Notes under the pieces: model-generated
Told to the model about the DNA's origin: nothing
The model's database searches: none
The model's input: the letters and a program-made list of their open reading frames with translations, nothing else
Position numbers and translations under genes: made by a program
In this document: positions 1 to 5,989 of the stretch, piece after piece
How positions within the stretch are numbered: position 1 is the stretch's first letter
How the letters are laid out: every line of letters starts with the position of its first letter
Source of the DNA: Candidatus Thorarchaeota archaeon
Lineage (GTDB): Archaea > Asgardarchaeota > Thorarchaeia > Thorarchaeales > Thorarchaeaceae
Direction of reading: 5' to 3'
Assembly: GCA_004524595.1 (NCBI GenBank)
Contig: SDOA01000047.1
Span: 1-29,981 of the forward strand
DNA length: 29,981 nt

Positions 1-2
1 GT

Positions 3-185
3 AATAATGTAACGTGGACTCATTTGTCCTATTTAGACATTAATCCATACGATGGTGATTTGGACATAACATCTGCGACATCATCAATACTCTATCTACG
101 GTTCACAGATTGCGGAATAATTGATGGAGTAGCAACTACTTGGTATTTCGGGAATGAACCATTTCTAAGTGCTTATACCGAATAA
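3..185 (+). CDS. C-terminal end of an unrecognised protein (partial)
   Basis: An open frame enters from the left edge and ends at TAA 183-185, giving the last 60 residues of a protein. The visible part is rich in beta-forming and aromatic residues (for example YLDINPYDGDLDI, SSILYLRFTD and TTWYFGNEPF) and has no membrane segment. This resembles the tail of a beta-rich, possibly extracellular domain, but I do not recognise the family. The gene converges on the ribosomal protein cluster that ends at 497. An inverted repeat (TGGGAGG 211-217 with CCTCCCA 244-250) lies just after the stop. That this is real coding sequence rests only on frame continuity and sensible composition over 183 bases. Confidence 0.5.
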   Translation, partial: NNVTWTHLSYLDINPYDGDLDITSATSSILYLRFTDCGIIDGVATTWYFGNEPFLSAYTE

Positions 186-496
186 ACTAAAGAATACTAT
201 GTATTGGATTTGGGAGGATTTTTTAAGACTCAGTAATAAGTCACCTCCCATCTGCAAGGCTAGTCTATCCATTATCCAATGTATTTGTGTGAAGGGAGAT
301 GAGGAGTAATAAGAAAGGAATTTGAAGAGCTGGTTGGACGCTCACGAAGATTGGTCAAAAAAGTAGAATGAAAAAGTGAAGGGATGCGAGAGTTTTTCCC
401 GCATCCAAGCCCAGTCTAGCTTTGTGGTGTTTTAGGCACTTGTTTTTGGATATTCTATAGATGGGTAGAGAAACGCTTTCCCATTCACAAGCCTCC
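186..496. other. Gene-free stretch with inverted repeats
   Basis: No credible ORF is seen here. Three inverted repeats stand out: TGGGAGG 211-217 with CCTCCCA 244-250; GGATGCG 382-388 with CGCATCC 400-406; and ATGGG 461-465 with CCCAT 480-484. The first follows the + strand gene. The last lies 13 bases beyond the uL23 stop codon on the minus strand. The stretch lies between two convergent genes, so 3' UTR hairpins or transcription end sites are the simplest reading. Confidence 0.4.
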
Positions 497-760
497 TTAG
501 AATATCCCGAGGTTGGTCGCAACCTCTGCGGCACTATATTCAGGTGCCAGTTTCACAAATGCCTTCTTTGTTCCATCAGGCATTATTAGTGTGTTTACCT
601 TTTCGACTACAACTTCGTAGAGGGATTCCACAGCCCACCGAATGGTGTTTTTGTTTGCGCGTCTATCAACATAGAAGATGAGCTTGTTGTCCTTATCAAC
701 AGCCTCAAGACTGGCTTCTGTCACAACTGGTCGGATTATCACTTCATTAGGATCTCTCAT
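497..760 (-). CDS. rpl23: 50S ribosomal protein L23 (uL23)
   Basis: This is an 87-residue protein, the usual length for archaeal uL23. It carries the family opening (IIRPVVTEASLEAV), the central YVDRRANKNTIRWAVESLYEV segment corresponding to the conserved part that packs on 23S rRNA, and the VVVEKVNTLIMPDG strand before the C-terminal KKAFVKLAPEY. uL23 lies beside the peptide exit tunnel and docks SRP and other nascent-chain factors. The ATG at 758-760 is supported by a Shine-Dalgarno-like GAGGTGA that overlaps the end of the uL4 gene, so the two are translationally close. It is the last gene of the cluster. The normal archaeal follower, uL2, is not present downstream. Confidence 0.97.
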   Translation of the reverse strand: MRDPNEVIIRPVVTEASLEAVDKDNKLIFYVDRRANKNTIRWAVESLYEVVVEKVNTLIMPDGTKKAFVKLAPEYSAAEVATNLGIF

Positions 761-771
761 TTTGACTCACC

Positions 772-1563
772 TCAGATGAATAGATTCTCCTTTCCAAGCC
801 TATCAATGGCGGATGTTGTCCAGACCACAAGGCGACCTGCGTGTGTTCCAGGAGCCAAGAGCTCCGCATTCAGACCATGGACTTCTGCAATATCTACTCC
901 AGGTAGATTCCTTGCGGCTTTTCCAATTCCTGAATCTGCGCCAACGACAATCAGAAGGGACTTTGGAGTCCTCATTTTTCGACCACGCATCTTACCCTTA
1001 CCAGCTCTGACACTCCGCCCATTACTTGCTCTCTCAAGGTCATCACCACAACCTAAGGCTGTGAGGGCTTCTTGAACCTCCTTTGTTGTTGCCATGGACT
1101 CTAGTTTGCTGCTAACAATGAGAGGAATGTTAGGAATGTTCTCAACATTGTGACCACGACTCTTCACAATCTTTGGATTTGCTGATGCTGCAATTGCAGA
1201 ACGGATTGCCAGTCGGTTTTCTTTTGCATTGATCCGCTCAACGAGTACTTTACGTGCCTCAGGAGGATGTGCTACTCTACCACCAACGGTACCTGGAGCG
1301 AATCCAGCCTTGTTTGCAGCACTTGTTCCGCTACCTTTGATTCTTGGCATTCTGGATCTACCATGACCCGTCTGCCAGGACTGAGCAGTATTACGTTTCC
1401 CAGCAAGTTCATCGACACCATGGGGTTGACGTCTGCGGGATTGTAAGGCTAATACCGCCCTCTTTATCACATCTGGACGATATGGAGTATCAAATTGAGG
1501 GGGAAGGTCAAGAGACTCCTTACTAGCCTTTCCGGTTAGTGTGTATGTCTTAATATTTGCCAT
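772..1563 (-). CDS. rpl4: 50S ribosomal protein L4 (uL4, L4e/L1e type)
   Basis: This 263-residue protein matches the archaeal/eukaryotic uL4 form. It shows the N-terminal DLPPQFDTPYRPDVIKRAV, the long basic loop (residues about 55-95, SRMPRIKGSGTSAANKAGFAPGTVGG region) that lines the exit tunnel, RPPEARK-like AHPPEARKVLVERINAKENR, and GRKMRTPKSLLIVV near residue 200. uL4 is an early assembly protein of the large subunit. ATG at 1561-1563 has an AGGAGGATGA Shine-Dalgarno immediately upstream, overlapping the uL3 stop, so it is co-transcribed with uL3. In some organisms uL4 also represses its own operon; nothing here proves that. Confidence 0.97.
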   Translation of the reverse strand: MANIKTYTLTGKASKESLDLPPQFDTPYRPDVIKRAVLALQSRRRQPHGVDELAGKRNTAQSWQTGHGRSRMPRIKGSGTSAANKAGFAPGTVGGRVAHPPEARKVLVERINAKENRLAIRSAIAASANPKIVKSRGHNVENIPNIPLIVSSKLESMATTKEVQEALTALGCGDDLERASNGRSVRAGKGKMRGRKMRTPKSLLIVVGADSGIGKAARNLPGVDIAEVHGLNAELLAPGTHAGRLVVWTTSAIDRLGKENLFI

Positions 1564-1577
1564 AGACAGTCATCCTC

Positions 1578-2585
1578 CTACTGCTTTGACGATGTACTGA
1601 TGTAGCTCACCTGTACAGGGCCATCAATGTGGCCTTTCGAGGGGCGTATTGCCATTCTAAGCCGTATTGGACGTTTTGTTGCTCCAGGAATTGACCCATG
1701 AACCATGATGTAGTCACCACGGATTACTCCGTAGTTCACAAAGCCTCCTGAAGGTGTGATTTCCTCACCACGCTCACCCATTTTCACAATCTTGTTGTTG
1801 AAGCTGGTTCGTGTATGAAAACCAGTCTGACCTGGTCTGGGTACCGTATACCTAATACTACTGGGAGTCCACGGACCAATACATCCTACACCACGTTTTG
1901 TCTTACGTGATTTGTGCTGAAGAATTCTAATCCCCCAACGACGGACAGGACCTTGGAAACCATGGCCCTTTGTCACCGCAACCGAGTCAACAAGAATACC
2001 TTCATCGAAGATATCTGCTACACGAACATCGGTACCAAGAATGCTCTTTGCATATTCAAAGGCATCTTGGACACTGGGAGATCCAATTTTATACTCCATT
2101 ATGTCAGGCTTTTTCTTTGAAATCCCTGCAAGCCTCGGCTGAGTATGGATTAACATTCGTATCTCAACAAACGAGCTGAGTCGGTTCTCAAACTCCTTCA
2201 TCTTGGCTTCATAATCGTAGTCCTTAGGTAGTGGTATGGCTTTCTTCAAATCTTCAGAGAGACTACTAGCTAACACCTCTGTTGAGAGCTTGAAACCGTA
2301 GGGTGTGGTTTCATACCCACGAATTGAGAACGGTCTAATGGGTGGTGTGTCAATTACAGTTACCGGAACTACGGTCTCTTGTCCTGAAAATGGGCTGTTT
2401 GGATTGGCAACTGTTGCAACTGCATGAGTCATTCCAGCTTTATAGCCAATGAAACCAAGTAGTTTTGGAGTGCTATCCTCATAAGATGGCCAGCTTGTTA
2501 TTCTGGGGACAAACTTGGAAGCCTTCCCACGAGGTAAGTAAGCAAGACTTCCTCGCCTTGGTGCATTCTTCTTTCTATGTGCCAT
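1578..2585 (-). CDS. rpl3: 50S ribosomal protein L3 (uL3)
   Basis: This 335-residue protein has the full archaeal uL3 length. It starts with the basic AHRKKNAPRRGSLAYLPR tail, has GFIGYKAGMTHAV near residue 45, and carries the highly conserved central block VTKGHGFQGPVRRWG (about residues 205-219) followed by HKSRKTKRGVGCIGPWTPSS and PRPGQTGFHTRT, the W-finger loop region that reaches toward the peptidyl transferase centre. ATG at 2583-2585 follows a GGGTGAC Shine-Dalgarno. It opens the uL3-uL4-uL23 unit and appears to have its own promoter in the 157-base gap behind the SPOUT gene. Confidence 0.97.
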   Translation of the reverse strand: MAHRKKNAPRRGSLAYLPRGKASKFVPRITSWPSYEDSTPKLLGFIGYKAGMTHAVATVANPNSPFSGQETVVPVTVIDTPPIRPFSIRGYETTPYGFKLSTEVLASSLSEDLKKAIPLPKDYDYEAKMKEFENRLSSFVEIRMLIHTQPRLAGISKKKPDIMEYKIGSPSVQDAFEYAKSILGTDVRVADIFDEGILVDSVAVTKGHGFQGPVRRWGIRILQHKSRKTKRGVGCIGPWTPSSIRYTVPRPGQTGFHTRTSFNNKIVKMGERGEEITPSGGFVNYGVIRGDYIMVHGSIPGATKRPIRLRMAIRPSKGHIDGPVQVSYISTSSKQ

Positions 2586-2639
2586 AATATGTCACCCGTA
2601 GTTTTGCAGCTTATGTGGTATCAAAATCATCATTTAGTC

Positions 2640-2664
2640 GAATAGTTACACCACTAAGCTATTC
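2640..2664 (-). promoter_or_regulatory. Hairpin in the uL3 leader
   Basis: GAATAG (2640-2645) pairs with CTATTC (2659-2664), and the stem continues with TTA/TAA after a one-base bulge. It lies between the likely uL3 promoter and the uL3 start codon, so it would be in the 5' UTR of the uL3-uL4-uL23 mRNA. A role in feedback control is only a possibility. Confidence 0.35.
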
Positions 2665-2694
2665 CTACTACAAGGCAGCATCACGTTTTGTTAT

Positions 2695-2707
2695 CCTTTT
2701 TAATATT
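2695..2707 (-). promoter_or_regulatory. Probable TATA-type promoter for uL3-uL4-uL23
   Basis: On the minus strand the sequence reads AATATTAAAAAGG, an AT-rich box in the gap between the SPOUT stop (2743) and the uL3 start (2585). With archaeal spacing, transcription would start near 2670, giving a leader of roughly 85 bases. The site is read by eye only. Confidence 0.4.
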
Positions 2708-2742
2708 ACTCTAAAGCTAATATTATCACGGAAACAGACTGA

Positions 2743-3603
2743 TTATCTATTATAACCCGGAAGAGTGTACAAGAGCCCAAATGAGCTGTTCATAAGACCA
2801 AGACCGATGATGAGGGCTTCCTCAAGACGGACCGTTTCTGTTCCTTGATTAGGTATAGCATTAATCCAAAAATCTACATTATACTTGATGTCCTCTTTTG
2901 CAGCTTCATTATAGATACTCAAAATTCCATGTGTTGGACCTCCGAATACCGCAAGTATCGAATTAGTACTAGAAATGGTGGTTTTTAGATCTTGTTCGAT
3001 ATTATTGAAGAATGGAGCGTTTCTCGAAAAACCTATTCTTGTGAGTCTTTTAGACCTCTTGAGTAAGTCCAATAAATTACTGGCTCGACTGACCTCAAAA
3101 CCCCAATATACATCTACATCAGATCGTTTGATTGGTTCAAGTTCGATTCGAGGGTTTGTGCTTCTGACTCTAAATAGTGTAGGTTCACGCTCACTAACAG
3201 TATCATGATAATCTATTAGCTTTTCAAATCCTAAATCTATTAGATTTGGGCGGACCTGAATTCCCCATCTTATCGTTCCTTCGAATAAATCTGTGAGTGA
3301 TGATTCGAGAGGGTGGCTAAGTGTTCTTAACGGAGGAAGTGTCCCAGCGAATTGAAGAGAGGTGGTTTTAGGGAAAACTCTGCGTCTTAGATATTGAGGG
3401 GTATCTAAATACCGAAGAAGTTTATCAAGTAGGTCAGCATCTCTCCTCTTCGACGTTTCCAGTTGTCCTGTTTTATAGATAAACACTTCATCGACTCGGA
3501 AGATAGCAAGTGCACGAGCAATTTGACCTACTTTTGTGGTCTTCTCTCGTAGATTCGAGCAATCACTAAGACTCGTATCCGGGATTGCCACCTTTAATGT
3601 CAA
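2743..3603 (-). CDS. SPOUT-class RNA methyltransferase (COG2106, DUF171)
   Basis: This 286-residue protein belongs to the archaeal COG2106 family (Pfam Methyltrn_RNA_3), which is habitually placed immediately before uL3 in archaea. The N-terminal VAIPDTSLSDCSNLREKTTKVGQIARA is characteristic. It is followed by VDEVFIYKTG and the RRRVFP/L..AGTLPPLRTLSHPL region, and the C-terminal knot region contains ILAVFGGPTHGI and WINAIPNQGTETVRLEEALIIGLGLMN, the S-adenosylmethionine-binding trefoil-knot signature. Family members are predicted to methylate rRNA; the exact site is not known from sequence. The start is TTG at 3601-3603, supported by AGGAG about 9 bases upstream. It sits 11 bases after the archease stop, so the two are probably one transcript. 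Confidence 0.88.
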   Translation of the reverse strand: MTLKVAIPDTSLSDCSNLREKTTKVGQIARALAIFRVDEVFIYKTGQLETSKRRDADLLDKLLRYLDTPQYLRRRVFPKTTSLQFAGTLPPLRTLSHPLESSLTDLFEGTIRWGIQVRPNLIDLGFEKLIDYHDTVSEREPTLFRVRSTNPRIELEPIKRSDVDVYWGFEVSRASNLLDLLKRSKRLTRIGFSRNAPFFNNIEQDLKTTISSTNSILAVFGGPTHGILSIYNEAAKEDIKYNVDFWINAIPNQGTETVRLEEALIIGLGLMNSSFGLLYTLPGYNR

Positions 3604-3614
3604 GTCATTATCTC

Positions 3615-4046
3615 CTATAAGTCAAGTGTGAACCAGATTGTTGTGCGTTCCGGTGTTTCTTCTATCTTCAAATCAGCGTATGTCATTGCTTTGACTTCTG
3701 TACGGGTCGTATGTTTATCAAAATCTATCGCTTCTCCCCAAACCCTTCCTTCGAGCTCAAAGCCATCTGTTTTTTTCGATATTTTTCCAACCTCGAACTT
3801 GGAGAAAAAACAGTATTCAATATCAACCAAGGCAATAATCCGACCAACCCATTCGACCAATAACTCCTGTAGATCAATTCCTTTACACTCAATATCAATA
3901 GATTTACTGGGTGTCACAGTAGATGTATCCATGATTACCTCGAAGGCTGCAAGGGATGCCTCCTCAAATGCGGACTCAAGATTCTGTGCCCAGCACTCAA
4001 TGGTGATATCTGCAGTGTGCTCATGAAATCTAAATCCGCGATTCAA
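3615..4046 (-). CDS. Archease
   Basis: This 143-residue protein has the diagnostic archease motifs: FHEHTADI at residues 7-14 and the C-terminal EVKAMTYADLKIEE and WFTLDL. Archease is a calcium-binding activator of the RNA ligase RtcB: it speeds guanylation of RtcB and so supports tRNA splicing and RNA repair. That fits this window, which carries an interrupted tRNA-Trp gene (14525-14688) whose exons would need joining. The start appears to be TTG (4044-4046) with AGGAG about 9 bases upstream. No RtcB gene is seen in the window. The gene is divergent from tRNA-Ser. Confidence 0.93.
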   Translation of the reverse strand: MNRGFRFHEHTADITIECWAQNLESAFEEASLAAFEVIMDTSTVTPSKSIDIECKGIDLQELLVEWVGRIIALVDIEYCFFSKFEVGKISKKTDGFELEGRVWGEAIDFDKHTTRTEVKAMTYADLKIEETPERTTIWFTLDL

Positions 4047-4080
4047 GAAAGTACTCTCCTAATATCAACCACGACAAGAA

Positions 4081-4088
4081 GCTTAAAA
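4081..4088 (+). promoter_or_regulatory. TATA-type promoter of tRNA-Ser
   Basis: GCTTAAAA lies with its last base 27 bases before the first base of tRNA-Ser (4115), the expected archaeal TATA position. The same eight bases occur 26 bases before the 5S rRNA gene (17163-17170). Confidence 0.6.
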
Positions 4089-4114
4089 GGCATTTCCAAC
4101 GGTTGCAAACCTAA

Positions 4115-4202
4115 GCCGAGGTAGCCAAGCCCGGATTACGGCGCCGGTCTTGAAAACCGGTTTCCTTAGGAAGCGCGAGTTCAAATCTCGTCCTCGGCGC
4201 CA
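4115..4202 (+). tRNA. tRNA-Ser (anticodon UGA), CCA encoded
   Basis: The acceptor stem GCCGAGG (4115-4121) pairs perfectly with CCTCGGC (4192-4198). The anticodon stem CCGGT/ACCGG encloses loop CTTGAAA, so the anticodon is TGA at 4151-4153, reading UCA-type serine codons. The long variable arm (TTTCCTTAGGAAG region) is the class II feature of tRNA-Ser. The T arm GCGAG/CTCGT has loop TTCAAAT. G 4199 is the discriminator and CCA 4200-4202 is encoded. There is no intron. The gene has a TATA box 27 bases upstream, and its 3' end is duplicated at 5041-5064. Confidence 0.96.
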
Positions 4203-4206
4203 CCTC
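4183..4206 (+). repeat. Left copy of a 24-base direct repeat (tRNA-Ser 3' end)
   Basis: The copy runs from the T loop of tRNA-Ser through the encoded CCA and four bases beyond (CACCTC). It matches 5041-5064 at 23 of 24 bases; the only difference is G 4190 versus A 5048. It is arranged like an attL-type site at a tRNA gene. Confidence 0.85.
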
Positions 4207-4262
4207 ATTTTGCCACATGAGATGTACTAAATAGTATCAATTCCAACTGTCTATCGATTTTG

Positions 4263-5042
4263 ATGGAAATTCCTGTTGATTCTTGGTATGATGCAATATT
4301 CCAACGCCATTCGCATAGAAAATATTCAGGTGAAACACCAAATGAAGACCTAACTTCTCGAATCGAGAGAGTCTGTGATGAATTCAGGCCATTCCCCGGA
4401 GCCAGAGCAGTCTTGGTCAAAGATTCAGGAAAAGCTGTCTTCAAAGGAGCAGTAGGTGAGTTCTTTTACAAGGTCACAGAGACCCCCTACTATATTGTGT
4501 TCATCGGAAACATGGGATTCGATAATATTCATTCTGTTACTGGATATACAGGAGAAGGAATAATCCTAGAAGCTACCTCCCTGGGTCTGAATACATGTTG
4601 GGTCGGAGGGTTCTATCGAAGAGAGGAAGTTCTGAAACAGCTTGATCTACAAGGTAATGAACAGGTCTTGGCTATTACACCAATTGGTTATTCTAAAGAT
4701 GATGCAGACCGTGTTGGGGTATCATCTAAAGCGTATAGACGAAAGAGTATGGACAAGCTCGTTCGGAGCGGAGATATCAATAGCAAAGGATGGATTAGAA
4801 CAGCCTTGGAATCTGTGAGAGTTGCACCATCAGCTGCAAACAGACAGCCTTGGAGATTCAGTATCAGGGAAGATTCAATTTTGATATCGACCAATAATAA
4901 TGCGGGAGAATTCGGTGTTTCCAAGAAGCTTGACTGTGGTATTGCAATGTTACACCTTGAATTAGGTGCACGTAAAGCTGGTGTCAAGGGACACTGGGAT
5001 TTTCTAAGCGAACCCGATGTTGCTGAGTATAAAATCAGCTAA
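4263..5042 (+). CDS. Nitroreductase-family protein
   Basis: This protein of about 259 residues resembles the flavin nitroreductase superfamily (two half-domains). The N-terminal part has DAIFQRHSHRKYSGE, matching the usual RRSxRxF/Y FMN-phosphate motif, and TGYTGEGIILEATSLGLNTCWVGGF, the nitroreductase helix plus loop. The second half has VRVAPSAANRQPWRF, the typical SxxNxQPW FMN motif, and KLDCGIAMLHLELGARKAG. Substrate cannot be read. ATG at 4263 is chosen; a TTG directly before it would add one residue. The gene is alone between tRNA-Ser and a copy of the tRNA 3' end, and its TAA stop (5040-5042) overlaps the first bases of that repeat, which suggests acquisition together with the repeat or truncation of its tail by the repeat. 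Confidence 0.85.
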   Translation: MEIPVDSWYDAIFQRHSHRKYSGETPNEDLTSRIERVCDEFRPFPGARAVLVKDSGKAVFKGAVGEFFYKVTETPYYIVFIGNMGFDNIHSVTGYTGEGIILEATSLGLNTCWVGGFYRREEVLKQLDLQGNEQVLAITPIGYSKDDADRVGVSSKAYRRKSMDKLVRSGDINSKGWIRTALESVRVAPSAANRQPWRFSIREDSILISTNNNAGEFGVSKKLDCGIAMLHLELGARKAGVKGHWDFLSEPDVAEYKIS

Positions 5043-5064
5043 ATCTCATCCTCGGCGCCACCTC
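5041..5064 (+). repeat. Right copy of the tRNA-Ser 3'-end repeat
   Basis: It is a 23/24 match to 4183-4206, including the half T arm, acceptor strand, discriminator, CCA and four flanking bases. No remaining tRNA body precedes it, so it is not a second tRNA gene. Repeat-to-repeat distance is 858 bases. Confidence 0.85.
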
Positions 5065-5129
5065 TTTTAGTGATAATTCAATTCCATGAAATTCTTCTAA
5101 TTCCTTTCAAAGACAGGTGAAAATGCTTG

Positions 5130-5141
5130 GAACACGTGTTC
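5130..5141. promoter_or_regulatory. 12-base perfect palindrome upstream of the hydrolase
   Basis: GAACACGTGTTC is a perfect palindrome whose last base is 44 bases before the hydrolase ATG (5186). The AT-rich AAAAGTTAAT (5150-5159), at TATA position for a nearly leaderless start, lies between them. This is an operator-like placement; no regulator can be named. Confidence 0.4.
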
Positions 5142-5185
5142 AAAACTGCAAAAGTTAATCTCTAACAAATCTTGTAAAGAAAAGC

Positions 5186-5989
5186 ATGCCTCTCATTCAG
5201 ACAGGGAATATCCAGACATACTACGAATTACATGGAGGTAATGGACCAGTTATCGTCTTTATCCATGGAGCTGGAGCCTCTCATGATATGTGGAAGCCAC
5301 AGGTTGAATACTTCTCGAATACCTTTAGAACGCTGACCTATGACATCCGAGGGCATCAACAATCCGAGGGATCTGATGATAATTATACATGTGAACTCTT
5401 TGCTGATGATCTAAATCAATTGCTTCAGCAACTGGATATTAGGGAACCGGTCGTCTGTGGATTATCACTAGGTGGGATGATTGCACAGGAATATGCGATA
5501 AAATATCAATCTAATCTCAAAGGATTGATTTTAGCGGACACAGCAGTAGCCTCTGCTCTAACACTCTCAGACAAGCTCCTGAAAGCAATGTATCCAAAGA
5601 GTATGGTCAGATGGACCATCAAGAGGATGAGCGATGAGAAATATGCAGACTGGTCGTTCAAGTACTTTGACATGGATGATGATGTACGGGAATACCTGAA
5701 ACAAGAGCAATTGAAACTCAAAAAAGAAGAACTCCTCAAAATAACTGATGCAATCTATTCATTCAAGCTCCTTCCGCTGGAGAACATCAAAGTACCAACT
5801 CTTGTTATCGTTGGAGAGAATGAACGGAAAGCAGTGTTCCCTCATGTAGACAAGATGGTTGAACTGATACCAAATGCAAAGAGAGTAGTAATACCTGGTG
5901 CGGGGCATGCATCGAATCTTGAGAATCCAGAGGTTTTCAATCGGGAGATAGAAGATTTCCTAAGAGGCCTTGTTGTATCATCATCTTAG
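5186..5989 (+). CDS. Alpha/beta hydrolase-fold protein
   Basis: This 267-residue protein has the canonical fold order: oxyanion-hole motif FIHGAGASHDMW (about 25-36), DIRGHQQSE (53-61), nucleophile elbow GLSLGG with Ser94, the helical cap (about 120-200), LVIVGENE (206-213) and the catalytic His241 in GAGHASN. The fold covers esterases, lactonases, haloperoxidase-like enzymes and dehalogenases, so the substrate cannot be given. The acid position, usually Asp in GENDxxxP-like motifs, reads Glu213 here. A palindrome lies upstream. The stop overlaps the Elp3 stop by four bases on the opposite strand. Confidence 0.9.
   Translation: MPLIQTGNIQTYYELHGGNGPVIVFIHGAGASHDMWKPQVEYFSNTFRTLTYDIRGHQQSEGSDDNYTCELFADDLNQLLQQLDIREPVVCGLSLGGMIAQEYAIKYQSNLKGLILADTAVASALTLSDKLLKAMYPKSMVRWTIKRMSDEKYADWSFKYFDMDDDVREYLKQEQLKLKKEELLKITDAIYSFKLLPLENIKVPTLVIVGENERKAVFPHVDKMVELIPNAKRVVIPGAGHASNLENPEVFNREIEDFLRGLVVSSS

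Noticed and set aside
461..484. Intrinsic terminator after uL23
   Set aside because: The 5-bp hairpin has a 14-base loop and no T tract on the minus strand.
5041..5064. Second tRNA-Ser gene
   Set aside because: Only the 3' part exists; no D or anticodon arm precedes it.
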